A program made the position numbers and the translations under genes. The notes beneath the pieces are model-generated. The model ran no database searches. It was not told the origin of the DNA and saw nothing but the letters and a program-made list of their open reading frames with translations. A DNA stretch of 64,000 nt from positions 36,672 through 100,671 of the forward strand of contig CAJXNM010000003.1 in NCBI GenBank assembly GCA_913057135.1, in the 5' to 3' direction. Shown here one piece after another: positions 19,022-29,805 of this stretch. Source of the DNA: an uncultured Halieaceae bacterium. Lineage in GTDB: Bacteria; Pseudomonadota; Gammaproteobacteria; Pseudomonadales; Halieaceae. Numbering within the stretch: the stretch's first letter is position 1; each line of letters starts with the position of its first letter.

Positions 19022-20368
19022 GTGAATACAGCGGTTAAATCTCAGAAACAGCTAGCTCGCTTAGACCGCGCACTTAACCACGGAACCCTGGGCGACGTTG
19101 CGGGTATCCTGGCTGATCTGTCCCCCGGTGACGTGGCCCACCTGCTCAGTTCGTCACCCCCTCGCTACCGCCATGTACTATGGAGCTTGCTCGAGGACGA
19201 GCAGGAAGCGGAAGTTCTCAATGAACTACCCGAAGATCTTCGCAGTACCTTTCTTCTTGAAATGGAACCTGAGGCACTGGCCTCTATTGTTGGCAAACTC
19301 GATGACGATGATGTTGCCGACATCTTGCAGGAACTGCCCGATGAGATAACCGGGCAAGTCCTGAGCGCAATGGATGATCAAGATCGCGCCCGCATCGAGA
19401 CCGTGCTTGGCTTCTCGGACGATGTGGCCGGTGGTCTCATGAGCACCGATACCATTACGATTCGAGCCGATTTAACCCTTGATGTGGTCCTGCGCTATCT
19501 TAGACGCCATCAGGAGATTCCTCTTAATACCGATAACGTCATTGTCGTTAATCGAGAAGATCGCTACGTTGGGATGCTACCTATCCGCACGCTACTCGTG
19601 AGCGATCCCCACGTCTCTGTTCGGGAGATGATGGTGACCGATAGGGACCCTATCCCTGCCCTGATGCCCGCATCGGAAGTAGCGCGTCTGTTCGAGCGCA
19701 ACGATTGGATCTCGGCGCCGGTGGTCGATGACCACGGCTTACTACTTGGTCGTATCACCATCGATGATATCGTCGACGTTATTCGCGAAGAGGCCGATCA
19801 CTCACTCACCTCCCTCGCCCGCCTCGGTGAGGAAGATACCTTTTCACCGGTGATGCAAACAGCGCCACGCCGCGCCGTTTGGCTAGGCATTAACCTATTG
19901 ACAGCCTTCATCGCTGCAGCCGTTATCAGTCAATTTCAGGGCACCATCGAAAAGGTTGTGGCGCTGGCAGTACTGATGCCCATCGTGGCAAGCATGGGGG
20001 GAATCGCCGGCACACAAACACTGACCGTCCTTATTCGTGGTATGGCCATGGGGCATATCAACCGCCGTAATCAGCGATGGCTGGTGGGGAGAGAAACCCT
20101 CGTCGGTCTATTTAATGGGGTGCTCTGGGCCTTGGTCGTCGCTGTTGCCGCAGCCCTTTGGTTTGATGATTGGATTCTGGGCGCTATTATCGCAGCGGCG
20201 ATGGTTATCAATTTGGTGACGGCCGGCGTATCAGGCGCCACATTACCTTTAATATTGCAGCGCCTGGGCATCGATCCTGCGCTTGCGGGCGGTGTAGTGC
20301 TAACGACTGTGACGGATGTAATCGGGTTTTTATCTTTTCTGGGCCTGGCGGCGCTGGTGTACAGTTAA
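19022..20368 (+). CDS. mgtE: Magnesium transporter MgtE
   Basis: Mg2+ channel of the inner membrane, gated by its own cytoplasmic domains. The N-domain (helical repeats such as LPEDLRSTFLLEME and DDVADILQELPDE) is followed by two CBS domains (about residues 140-265) and five C-terminal membrane helices. The pore signature includes PIVASMGGIAGTQTLTVLIRG and GVVLTTVTDVIGFLSFLGLA. At 448 residues it has normal length. The start is GTG with GAGGA 6 nt upstream, inside a hairpin. It is followed 3 bp later by darP. Confidence 0.94.
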   Translation: MNTAVKSQKQLARLDRALNHGTLGDVAGILADLSPGDVAHLLSSSPPRYRHVLWSLLEDEQEAEVLNELPEDLRSTFLLEMEPEALASIVGKLDDDDVADILQELPDEITGQVLSAMDDQDRARIETVLGFSDDVAGGLMSTDTITIRADLTLDVVLRYLRRHQEIPLNTDNVIVVNREDRYVGMLPIRTLLVSDPHVSVREMMVTDRDPIPALMPASEVARLFERNDWISAPVVDDHGLLLGRITIDDIVDVIREEADHSLTSLARLGEEDTFSPVMQTAPRRAVWLGINLLTAFIAAAVISQFQGTIEKVVALAVLMPIVASMGGIAGTQTLTVLIRGMAMGHINRRNQRWLVGRETLVGLFNGVLWALVVAVAAALWFDDWILGAIIAAAMVINLVTAGVSGATLPLILQRLGIDPALAGGVVLTTVTDVIGFLSFLGLAALVYS

Positions 20369-20371
20369 ATC

Positions 20372-20905
20372 ATGGTAGAGGACCCACTAAGCGCCAACGA
20401 TGATGATTTTGATGGCCCCAGTAAAAGCGCCGTTAAACGTGAAATGACGGCCCTTCAAACCTTGGGGGAGCGATTGGTGGAACTGCCCCCTGCGCGCTTG
20501 GCACAAATACCCATCACTGACGACACCCTGCTGGAAGCTATTGCGTTGGCGCAGCGAATAACCGCACGCGGTGGCCTGCGACGTCAATTGCAGTACATTG
20601 GTAAGTTGATGCGCCGAATTGATGCGGAGCCGATCGAACAAGCACTCAATGCCCTCGATCACCAAGACAGCGTGCAAAAAGCGCGCTTTCATCGCCTGGA
20701 AAACTTAAGAGACCAGTTCTTGAATGAAGGGGATGCGGCGCTAGATGATATCCTGGGTGCATTCCCCGATGCCGATCGGCAGCAGCTTAGGCAGCTATAC
20801 CGGCAGCATCAAAAAGCGACGAGTGCGGGTAAACCATCGACCGCCGCGCGAAAGCTCTTTCGCTATCTACGGCAACTCGATGAAGCGGCCAACTACAGCG
20901 ATTGA
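20372..20905 (+). CDS. darP: Ribosome maturation protein DarP (YjgA)
   Basis: Binds late 50S precursors and helps peptidyl-transferase-centre maturation in E. coli. The family features are the start KREMTALQTLGERLVELP and the block RGGLRRQLQYIGKLMRRID, then a charged helical C-terminus ending LFRYLRQLDEA. At 177 residues it has normal length. In many gammaproteobacteria it lies beside tldD/pmbA near yhdP; here it converges on yhdP with 44 bp between. Confidence 0.92.
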   Translation: MVEDPLSANDDDFDGPSKSAVKREMTALQTLGERLVELPPARLAQIPITDDTLLEAIALAQRITARGGLRRQLQYIGKLMRRIDAEPIEQALNALDHQDSVQKARFHRLENLRDQFLNEGDAALDDILGAFPDADRQQLRQLYRQHQKATSAGKPSTAARKLFRYLRQLDEAANYSD

Positions 20906-20949
20906 TTACCCAGCCTTTTATCGATTTACGCGTGACGCAGACCTGCCAC

Positions 20950-23900
20950 TTACTGGGAAGGGGGTGAATGTGACTCTGGCTTGGGCTCGGTATCTGATGC
21001 CTTGCTACTACCTGTCGTGGCACCTTCGATCTGTTTAGTACCCGTTGCATCGAAGACACGAACAAACTTCACGGTTGGATCATCGACAGAGCCCGATACG
21101 CTGTAAACACCACTGGTCAGTGTCTTCACCTGATCCTTGAACACACGACTAGCAATATATGCTCCGGCAGCGACTGGCAAGCCTCCCGCCAAGGCAACCA
21201 CCCATGGGATATTATTCGCAAGTGGCAGCGTAACGACTAGCTCGCCATCAATGGTTCTCGCCAACAAATCGATATCGCTCGTGAATTTGAAGCCGCCACC
21301 GGGACCCTCCACCGAGAACCTCGGTAAGGCTAGCTGTCCTTCGTTAAACAGGACTTTGCCCTCGGCTTTTTTGAACGCGACACCCGGTTCAAACAAGCGG
21401 GTAACATTGGCCCGCTCAAACAGACCCGCCAAATTGAGCAGACTGAACAAGCGAACCGCGCCGGTAGCGCCCGAGGGCACAGGTAAAAATGACCCCTCAC
21501 GCAAGGTCAAGTCCATATCACCGACCACCTGCAGCACATCGGCATCCATCGGACTACCCGGCCACCGCAATACAGCCGTTAACTGGCCGTTATCGGTTTC
21601 AGCCACCGGCTCCTGGCCAAGAATCCTAAACGTACGGCTGACGTTATCGAGTTCAGCATTCAACGCAAGTGTCGTACTCGTTTCTCCCCCATCGGTCAAC
21701 TGCCACTCAAGCTGCGTTCCCTCGAGTATATCGATATCAATGATGTTTCCGCTCAGCTCTGTCAGGCGCAGTGACTGACCATTGCCGTTGACCTCAAAGC
21801 GCATCGCTCCAAGCAGTTCGTCATCGAGACGCATATTCGCGATAACGACTGTTAATGGCCTAGATAAATTCGGTGGCGACAGATCATCACCCATATCCTC
21901 ACCCGCGACGGTGGGCAACTGATCGAAGTCAACATCATTGATAATGAGTGTCGGATCGCCCTTAAAGGGTAGCGTCAGAGAGGCGTCAAGCCAGGAGGTG
22001 GAAAGTCGCCAGCCATCCCAGCTCTCAAAACGCTCAGCATTGATCTCGGCCTTGCCAAAACGTCGACCACCAAAAGACAGCTGATCAATTTGCAAAGCAT
22101 CGACATAAACGGCTGGAGGCAGCGCATCATCGGACAGAACCTTGTTTGAGAGAGCTGTCGTCACCGAACTGTCAAACCAAGGCTGCAAGTCGATACTGGG
22201 TACGCTTCCCGTCACATGTAAACCGTCACCCACAGCGGTCAGCGTTGTAGGGGTGCTTGAGGGAGTCAAATCCACCCTCACCTGCTCCCCAAAACCTGCG
22301 CTCCCGTGGGCAACGGCATTCAGACGATCCTGCCAGAACACCGCCAGGTGATCTCCTTGTCCCAACATCAGACGAGCGCTCAAGGGTGTTTCAATGGATG
22401 GCGCTTTCCCTAGTGGGCTCGGTAGGTTAATGCCCAAACCCTCCAGATTCGTGTCGAACCGCACCACTGTATTACTACCAACCCCCACGGCCAGCGCGAC
22501 CTCGCAACTTCCCTGTAACGGCAGCAACGACTCATCAATGGCATTGCCGCTAAGGCCTTTTAACCAGGAAGTAAACGATTTGGCCGACAGCGTTGTGCTC
22601 AGACGTGCATCTAGCACATCGGCATCGTCAACCCCGCTTAAGCCTTGTCCGATCGTTATATCAAAAGGCTGAGCAAGGATATCGCCCGTAATGCCGGAAG
22701 ATTTAAACCCTTCAACACTTTGGTAACCCAAAGGGCCGGTCATCCGTTCCAGTGCCAACTGAAGACGATCAGAGCGGATCGTGACATCCTGCAAATGACT
22801 ATCGAGCGCAACTAATGGCAATAGAGCCTTGTCGCTCAAATCAAGACTGAGCGCCAGCTCGCCGGTGACGTTTCCCTGAGCAGCGATATCGGACAGCACG
22901 CTATAGGCCCGTTCATAGACCGGTGACTGTCGTAAGGTCGTGACAACACGACTTGCGTCCGAATCAAAGCGACTGGTGGCCAGCAATGTGTTCACCGATG
23001 CATTGGCATCCACCTCCACGGATAGCACCTGCAGGTCGAGGTCAGCAAGCCGCACTTGCGGAGACCAAGCGCTGACACGATTCGTATCCACTAAAACGGT
23101 GGCATCTGACGTCTTAAGGGCCGGCCACTCAGGGCTAACTGCAAGTGCTAGGTCGTGCACATCGAGGCCAAGCTGTAAGCTTTGTTCAGCTTGACCATAA
23201 TTCTTGAAGCCACCGCGCCATAAAAAAGCGCCATCGACAGCGTCACCCGCAAGAATCGAGTTACCCAACCACTCCGATAGTGCGGGGCTGATTGATGAAG
23301 GCAGATAACGATGCCTGATAGTAAGCGGCGCCGTGTCGAAGCCGACCGACAAATACATTGCCAGCTCTGTTTCTCTATCCAGGTCGCGCCGCAACGGGAT
23401 GTCCATGGCGAACTGCACCATTGCATCATGATCATCCGCTGATACTTTCAAAATACCTTTTTCCAGCGTTAACAAATGCGCATCCCAATGAGCTGAAAGA
23501 CGCCCTTGAACACTTGGAAACAGCAACGGCTTTGTGTAAGTGCGAGGTATGTCGAGGCTAAAATCCCGGGTATCAATCCACGCTGTAGCGCCGTTGTGAT
23601 CCGCCTCGAACGAGGCATCGATACCACCCAAACCCGGAACACCCTGAACAGGTTGCGTCGTCAAATCCACCGCCTGGGCATAAACAGACCATGCCCGCAG
23701 CGGTTCATAGATATCAGCTATCGCCAGCTCAAGACCTTCGACACGTCCGTCGGGCGCCAAAGTGGCAACGACAGCCTTCGCTGCAGGAGGAAGTAAACCC
23801 GCGTGCTGTATCACAGCACTGAGTGGCTGCACGTCAAATGGATTTGCGCGCAGACGTAGGGCACTCCCACGAATATCGAGTGCAGCGCGACCTAATCCAA

Positions 23901-24822
23901 ATTGATGTTCACCGGTGGAGACGTGAAAATCTTGAAGGTGCAATGCCCAGCCGCTAGCAGACTGCCTCAACAAGGTACCCGAGCGAAAGCTATCAAAGCG
24001 CAACCACTGTTCTTGACTGACACGAAGTGCCAGATCGCGGGCGGTAATGGATGTTGTGAGTGCGGGACCATCCCCACCCACGTGGTACCAAAAACCCACG
24101 TCAGTTGCACCGCCACCCTCAACACCGACCAGGGCTAACAAAGCTCTTATATCTGGGCTGCTAAAACGACCGTGAAACTCGCCCTGAAAACGGTCGCTGT
24201 CCAAGATGTCACCAATACCACTGCCCGCTACTGACATGTGGCTGCCCTCATCGCCTCGAAGCCGCAGTCTCAGTTGGCGTTCACTACCAGCACGAAGCAG
24301 CTTTGCGGATCCCTCAAAGCCAACACGCCGCTGATCGCCGAATTTAACAGCGACACGGGCATCTGAAATCCAAACGGTTTCGGCATCTCGGAACAGTGAC
24401 GCCAAAGCCAGCGGAGCAACACTACTCGCCGAGGGTTTGGATTGGCGCAAATCCAGCGTTAACTGCGGTTTTGTCAGCTGTAAACGACTAAAGCGAATGT
24501 CTCTGGCCAACAATGACGCCCACAAATCGAACTCCACATCGACCTGCTCAAGCATTAACGGAGTGACATCCTCACCGCGGGGTATCACCGACAACTGTTG
24601 CAATGTGAAGTGCGGTGAAAATCCTCGTAGCCCACCGGACAGGGATCCCAGTGACACCTCTGAGTCGGTCACTTCGGATAAAAAATCGATGACACGATGA
24701 TCTACCCGATGAAGCTCGGCCAGCAGGGCGCGCATACCCGCACTGTAGGTCGCAAGGGCGATGACAGCACAAACAGCGGTGTACCATAAGGTTCGAGCGA
24801 ATGCGGAGTAGACGCGTTCCAT
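20950..24822 (-). CDS. yhdP: YhdP, AsmA-like intermembrane phospholipid transport protein
   Basis: Very large inner-membrane-anchored protein (1290 residues). With TamB and YdbH, YhdP is thought to form a hydrophobic groove carrying phospholipids to the outer membrane. One N-terminal membrane helix (TLWYTAVCAVIALATYSAG) is followed by a long repeat-like beta-rich domain (DUF3971) and the C-terminal AsmA-like part. The C-terminus contains LFSLLNLAGLFERANVTRLF, then GEGPGGGFKFTSDIDL-like sequence and TLPLANNIPWVVALAGGLPVAAGAYIASRVF. It ends with a charged low-complexity tail. It begins 6 bp after maf; rng, which usually lies between, is missing. Confidence 0.92.
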   Translation of the reverse strand: MERVYSAFARTLWYTAVCAVIALATYSAGMRALLAELHRVDHRVIDFLSEVTDSEVSLGSLSGGLRGFSPHFTLQQLSVIPRGEDVTPLMLEQVDVEFDLWASLLARDIRFSRLQLTKPQLTLDLRQSKPSASSVAPLALASLFRDAETVWISDARVAVKFGDQRRVGFEGSAKLLRAGSERQLRLRLRGDEGSHMSVAGSGIGDILDSDRFQGEFHGRFSSPDIRALLALVGVEGGGATDVGFWYHVGGDGPALTTSITARDLALRVSQEQWLRFDSFRSGTLLRQSASGWALHLQDFHVSTGEHQFGLGRAALDIRGSALRLRANPFDVQPLSAVIQHAGLLPPAAKAVVATLAPDGRVEGLELAIADIYEPLRAWSVYAQAVDLTTQPVQGVPGLGGIDASFEADHNGATAWIDTRDFSLDIPRTYTKPLLFPSVQGRLSAHWDAHLLTLEKGILKVSADDHDAMVQFAMDIPLRRDLDRETELAMYLSVGFDTAPLTIRHRYLPSSISPALSEWLGNSILAGDAVDGAFLWRGGFKNYGQAEQSLQLGLDVHDLALAVSPEWPALKTSDATVLVDTNRVSAWSPQVRLADLDLQVLSVEVDANASVNTLLATSRFDSDASRVVTTLRQSPVYERAYSVLSDIAAQGNVTGELALSLDLSDKALLPLVALDSHLQDVTIRSDRLQLALERMTGPLGYQSVEGFKSSGITGDILAQPFDITIGQGLSGVDDADVLDARLSTTLSAKSFTSWLKGLSGNAIDESLLPLQGSCEVALAVGVGSNTVVRFDTNLEGLGINLPSPLGKAPSIETPLSARLMLGQGDHLAVFWQDRLNAVAHGSAGFGEQVRVDLTPSSTPTTLTAVGDGLHVTGSVPSIDLQPWFDSSVTTALSNKVLSDDALPPAVYVDALQIDQLSFGGRRFGKAEINAERFESWDGWRLSTSWLDASLTLPFKGDPTLIINDVDFDQLPTVAGEDMGDDLSPPNLSRPLTVVIANMRLDDELLGAMRFEVNGNGQSLRLTELSGNIIDIDILEGTQLEWQLTDGGETSTTLALNAELDNVSRTFRILGQEPVAETDNGQLTAVLRWPGSPMDADVLQVVGDMDLTLREGSFLPVPSGATGAVRLFSLLNLAGLFERANVTRLFEPGVAFKKAEGKVLFNEGQLALPRFSVEGPGGGFKFTSDIDLLARTIDGELVVTLPLANNIPWVVALAGGLPVAAGAYIASRVFKDQVKTLTSGVYSVSGSVDDPTVKFVRVFDATGTKQIEGATTGSSKASDTEPKPESHSPPSQ

Positions 24823-24828
24823 AGGGAA

Positions 24829-25404
24829 TTAACGTTCGGGCCAGTTAGTCTCGACACCAAAGGATTCAAGCAGCACCCGCGTTTCCAAAAGGGGCAAACC
24901 GACCACACCGCTGTAGCTACCCTCTAAGCGACTGACAAAGCAACCGGCAAATCCCTGAACAGCATAGGCACCTGCCTTATCCCAAGGTTCGGAGGTTGCA
25001 AGGTACCGTTCAATTAGCTGCTCCGTTAACGGCTCAAAAGTCACCTGAGTCGAGACCAGACGATGACGTATGGTATCCCCCATTCGCACTGCAACGGCAC
25101 TGTGTACCCAGTGTTCACGGCCGGACAAACGCTGCAACATGGTTCTTGCGTCATCTTTGTCAGATGGCTTTCCCAAAATAGCGCCATCGATAGTAACCGT
25201 CGTATCCGCAGCTAGAATCAATCTGCCAGCAGCCCTACAAGCGCGCGCTTTGTCGATGGCGATTCGGATAACGTAGTCTTCGGGTCTTTCGCCAATAATG
25301 GGCGTTTCATCAATATCACTTGCAATGCACTCAAATTCGGTCGTCAACAGCTGAAGCAGCTCCCGTCGTCGGGGACTCGCAGAAGCCAACACTAACATCA
25401 TCAC
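24829..25404 (-). CDS. maf: Maf-family nucleoside triphosphate pyrophosphatase (YhdE type)
   Basis: House-cleaning enzyme hydrolysing non-canonical or excess nucleotides; the YhdE subgroup prefers dTTP and UTP. The Maf signature LASASPRRRELL lies at the N-terminus, followed by ETP, the AADTTV motif with the catalytic Asp, and GKPSDKDDARTML. At about 191 residues it has normal length; three ATGs in a row make the exact start uncertain. The stop-start overlap with mreD is 4 bp. Confidence 0.92.
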   Translation of the reverse strand: MMMLVLASASPRRRELLQLLTTEFECIASDIDETPIIGERPEDYVIRIAIDKARACRAAGRLILAADTTVTIDGAILGKPSDKDDARTMLQRLSGREHWVHSAVAVRMGDTIRHRLVSTQVTFEPLTEQLIERYLATSEPWDKAGAYAVQGFAGCFVSRLEGSYSGVVGLPLLETRVLLESFGVETNWPER

Positions 25405-25883
25405 AGTACCTCAAACTGCCGGCGCAAACCGCGCAGTATTTCCCTGAGGGGTAACCAACACAGCAGGGTGAGAGGCACGGACCAAAGAAATGTGAGGCCT
25501 GTACCGCCCAATCCAACGGCACGCATAAGCCAGTGCTCGACCAAAAGCGCCAGAGCGACCAGCACAGCCAATGTGATGCTCTGCTGCAAGCCATCGAATT
25601 GGCGGATGCGTTGATAATTCAACAGAATAAAGACATCGGCGACAACCATCCCCATGGCCAATGCTCCGACAGCCGATCCATTCAACACATCCACCATCAG
25701 ACCTGTGACAGCAGCGGACACGATACCGACCTTATGGGGTAACGCCAGCGACCAATAAAACAGTGTCAACATGACCAATTCGGGCCGAAACCAACGCCAT
25801 TCAAGTGGTAGGGGTGCCGCGTGAAAGAGCAGCGTAACAAGGAGGCTAGAGGCAATTACCCAGCCATTGTTGACGCCGATCAT
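25401..25883 (-). CDS. mreD: Rod-shape protein MreD
   Basis: Inner-membrane protein of the elongasome, linking MreBC to peptidoglycan synthesis. 160 residues with five to six hydrophobic helices (VIASSLLVTLLFHAA at the start, GALAMGMVVADVFILLNY, ITLAVLVALALLVEHWLMRA). It overlaps mreC upstream and maf downstream by 4 bp each, so it is translated as part of the mreBCD-maf operon. Confidence 0.92.
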   Translation of the reverse strand: MIGVNNGWVIASSLLVTLLFHAAPLPLEWRWFRPELVMLTLFYWSLALPHKVGIVSAAVTGLMVDVLNGSAVGALAMGMVVADVFILLNYQRIRQFDGLQQSITLAVLVALALLVEHWLMRAVGLGGTGLTFLWSVPLTLLCWLPLREILRGLRRQFEVL

Positions 25884-26725
25884 CTGTCAGCAGAAGCGGC
25901 GATGGTGGGTTTATCAACAACCAACATGACATGACGTCCCCGATCAAGCTGAGCCATTGGACGCGACGTCACCGTCAGAAAAGCTGCTCCCGGTTCTGCT
26001 GTTATCGCTGTCACCTCAGCGACCGGATAGCCGGGCGGAAACCGTCCACCCAAACCCGACGTTACCAGTGTATCTCCGACCACAATATCGGTCGTTGTCG
26101 CCACATGACGGACGATCAGTCGATCGATATCACCCGTCCCCTCGGCAATGCCGCGCACACCGTTACGCAATACCTGAACCGGCACGGCGTGAATAGCATC
26201 GGTAACCAATAGCGCTCTGCTGGTACTCTCACCTAGCTGCACAATTTGCCCCATCAAACCATCGGCGCCCAACAGTGGCTGCCCTTCTCGAACCCCTTGG
26301 CTCTCTCCCTTGTCCAGCACCAAAATATGGCGAGCTGGATCGGCAGCGGTAGCGATAACCTCAGCCACCATCACATCGCCCTCTAGCATAGCGGTGGAGT
26401 TTAGCAGTGCTTTGTAGCGAGTATTTTCGGCGAGTACCGCGGCCAAGCGCTGAGTGCGTCCCTTGAGCACGAGGTTCTCTTGACGAAGACGGGCATTTTC
26501 CTCGCGCAAGGATTGACGTGATTGCAGATAATCATCGGTAGCTTCTACCGCCCGTAGAGGCGATGAAGCAAGTGAATAGGCCGCAGCGCTTGTATCAAGC
26601 GCAACCGTTCTGGCCCCACGTAAGTACTCACTATCTCGGAACCAAAATAGCGACAAGAAGCAGCACCCTAGTACCAGCGCAAAGCGCCAACCAACGTGTT
26701 TTTCCTTAAGAAAAAGTGGCTTGAT
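25880..26725 (-). CDS. mreC: Rod-shape protein MreC, with apparent ATC start codon
   Basis: Elongasome scaffold with a cytoplasmic stub, one membrane helix, a coiled coil and two periplasmic beta domains. Residues typical of the family are seen, such as LVTDAIHAVPVQVLRNGVRGIAEGTG and VTSGLGGRFPPGYPVAEV. The first conventional start in frame is a TTG at 26656, which would cut off most of the membrane helix. Going further upstream, the frame encodes KPLFLKEKHVGWRFALVLGCC, just like MreC N-termini (MxKPLF). Above this the only start-like codon is ATC at 26725, with GGGAGG 6 nt before it. An in-frame TAG lies 8 codons above. So the start is ATC, or the reference has an error here. Length is then 281 residues. 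Confidence 0.85.
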   Translation of the reverse strand: MKPLFLKEKHVGWRFALVLGCCFLSLFWFRDSEYLRGARTVALDTSAAAYSLASSPLRAVEATDDYLQSRQSLREENARLRQENLVLKGRTQRLAAVLAENTRYKALLNSTAMLEGDVMVAEVIATAADPARHILVLDKGESQGVREGQPLLGADGLMGQIVQLGESTSRALLVTDAIHAVPVQVLRNGVRGIAEGTGDIDRLIVRHVATTTDIVVGDTLVTSGLGGRFPPGYPVAEVTAITAEPGAAFLTVTSRPMAQLDRGRHVMLVVDKPTIAASADR

Positions 26726-26757
26726 GGCCTGCCTCCCGAACGTGAGCTATTGGGATA

Positions 26758-27852
<1,095 letters not shown>

Positions 27853-27999
27853 TCACCCTAGTGTGCGCATTGCCCGGCTCGGCACTGATCGTGACCGAAC
27901 TCGTGTCAGCGTAAAAAAATGGCTGACAAATCAGGGGCTTCGCGAATGAAAATAATGTGGGGAATGTACCAATGACGGGGTTTTTGGGCAAGGTACAAA

Positions 28000-28005
28000 T
28001 ATGAT
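28000..28005 (+). promoter_or_regulatory. Possible -10 element for gatCAB
   Basis: TATGAT lies 40 bp upstream of the chosen gatC start. No convincing -35 box is seen at 16-18 bp. The ATG at 28001 falls inside this hexamer, which argues against using it as the gatC start. The rest of the 27796-28045 gap shows no other feature I can support. Confidence 0.3.
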
Positions 28006-28045
28006 AGCGTCCCCGCTCCCCGATGCTTCAGGAATGCTCCGTCCC

Positions 28046-28333
28046 ATGTCCGTGTCCCGCTCAGATGTTACCCAAATCGCTCAATTGGCGCGCCTAACCA
28101 TCGCCGATGAGGCCCTAGACGATGTTACCGATCGATTTTCTCGAATTTTGACCCTTGTCGATCAACTCCAGCAGGTGCCTACCGAGGGTGTGGAACCCAT
28201 GTCTAACCCCCACGATATGACGCAGCGCTTGCGATCTGATGAGGTAACTGAGGTCAACCAGCGCGAGGCGCTGCAGACGGTTGCACCCGAAGTCGAGCAG
28301 GGTTACTTCTTGGTACCACGGGTGATTGACTGA
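28046..28333 (+). CDS. gatC: Asp/Glu-tRNA amidotransferase subunit C
   Basis: Small stabilising subunit of GatCAB, which turns mischarged Glu-tRNA(Gln) or Asp-tRNA(Asn) into the right form. Conserved features are the start [25 protein letters not shown], and the C-terminal [12 protein letters not shown]. The ATG at 28046 gives 95 residues, the usual length, with AGGA 12 nt upstream. Its last base overlaps the gatA start region (TGATGA). Confidence 0.95.
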   Translation: MSVSRSDVTQIAQLARLTIADEALDDVTDRFSRILTLVDQLQQVPTEGVEPMSNPHDMTQRLRSDEVTEVNQREALQTVAPEVEQGYFLVPRVID

Positions 28334-29805
28334 TGACGAGCGAACTTCATGAACGAAGCGCACTAGAGCTAAGCCGCGCACTACAGGAGCGGGAAATATC
28401 ATCGGTTGAACTCACCACAGCGCTGTTGCAACGTATCCGTGCGCGGGACGACGCCCTCAACAGCGTGATCACGGTTACCGAGGAACAAGCCCTTAAAGAG
28501 GCTCAGGCCGCTGATGCGCTGCTCGCCCGGGGCGAGGCAGGCCCTCTGACCGGGGTGCCGCTGTTACATAAGGATATCTTCTGCACGCAAGGTGTTCGTA
28601 CAAGCTGTGCCTCGCGCATGCTCGACAATTTCATTCCCCCATACGATGCAACCGTGGTCAGCAAACTACGAGCGGCGGGCACAGTTAGCCTTGGCAAGAC
28701 CAATATGGATGAGTTCGCCATGGGCTCATCGAATGAGACCAGCTATTACGGCCCTTGTCACAACCCCTGGGATCTCGATCGTGTCCCCGGGGGTAGCTCC
28801 GGCGGTTCTGCCGCGGCGGTTGCTGCGGGGTTCGCACCCCTTGCGACAGGCACGGATACCGGCGGCTCCATACGACAGCCAGCGGCACTGTGCGGTATCA
28901 CGGGACTCAAGCCAACCTATGGGCGAGTTTCTCGGCTAGGTATTATTGCTTTTGCTTCATCCCTCGACCAGGCGGGGCCAATGACGCGCAGTGTGGCCGA
29001 TGCTGCTCTCATGCTGAACGCGATGTGCGGCGTCGATGCGGGCGACTCCACCTCGGCCGACGTACCCACACCCAACTTTTTAGACGCACTTTCGGGTGAC
29101 ATTCAAGGCTTGCGCATTGGCATTCCAAAACAGTACTTCAGTGCGGATCTCAATCCCAGGGTGGCCACTCAAATACACCAGGCACTCGGTGAGCTAACCG
29201 CCAGAGGTGCCCTATTAGTTGATATTGATCTGCCCCATACCCATCAGGGTATTGCTACCTACTATGTGATTGCCCCTGCCGAAGCATCTGCCAACTTATC
29301 ACGCTTCGACGGCGTGCGTTTTGGGTATCGTTGCGACAACCCTCAGGACCTTACCGACCTCTACCAACGCTCACGGAGCGAAGGCTTTGGCGAGGAAGTT
29401 CAGCGACGTATTTTGGTGGGTACCTATGCGTTATCGGCGGGCTTCTATGATGCCTATTTCAAAAAAGCTCAGCAGGTACGCCGTATCATCAGCAACGACT
29501 TCAAGCAGGCCTTCGAATCCTGCGATGTCATAGCTGGCCCTGCAGCTCCCGGCGTGGCCTTTAAAATCGGTGACAAGACGTCAGATCCCCTCGCAATGTA
29601 CATGGAAGATGTGTACACCCTTTCCGTCAATCTAGCGGGCTTGCCTGGCATGTCCATACCCGCAGGCCAAGTGGATGGCTTGCCTATCGGGTTACAGCTC
29701 ATTGGTCGCCCCTTTGATGAGGCCACCTTGTTGCGTGTGGGTCATCTTTTTCAGGAAAGCACCGATTGGCATCTGCAGCGACCCGCACTAGGAGCAAGTC
29801 AATGA
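28333..29805 (+). CDS. gatA: Asp/Glu-tRNA amidotransferase subunit A
   Basis: Amidase subunit that releases ammonia from glutamine or asparagine. The Ser-cisSer-Lys triad of the amidase-signature family is visible: K80 (PLLHKDIF), S155 (PGGSSGGS) and S179 (TDTGGSIR). At 490 residues it has normal length. ATGA-type coupling to gatC and a 4-bp overlap with gatB. Confidence 0.97.
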   Translation: MTSELHERSALELSRALQEREISSVELTTALLQRIRARDDALNSVITVTEEQALKEAQAADALLARGEAGPLTGVPLLHKDIFCTQGVRTSCASRMLDNFIPPYDATVVSKLRAAGTVSLGKTNMDEFAMGSSNETSYYGPCHNPWDLDRVPGGSSGGSAAAVAAGFAPLATGTDTGGSIRQPAALCGITGLKPTYGRVSRLGIIAFASSLDQAGPMTRSVADAALMLNAMCGVDAGDSTSADVPTPNFLDALSGDIQGLRIGIPKQYFSADLNPRVATQIHQALGELTARGALLVDIDLPHTHQGIATYYVIAPAEASANLSRFDGVRFGYRCDNPQDLTDLYQRSRSEGFGEEVQRRILVGTYALSAGFYDAYFKKAQQVRRIISNDFKQAFESCDVIAGPAAPGVAFKIGDKTSDPLAMYMEDVYTLSVNLAGLPGMSIPAGQVDGLPIGLQLIGRPFDEATLLRVGHLFQESTDWHLQRPALGASQ

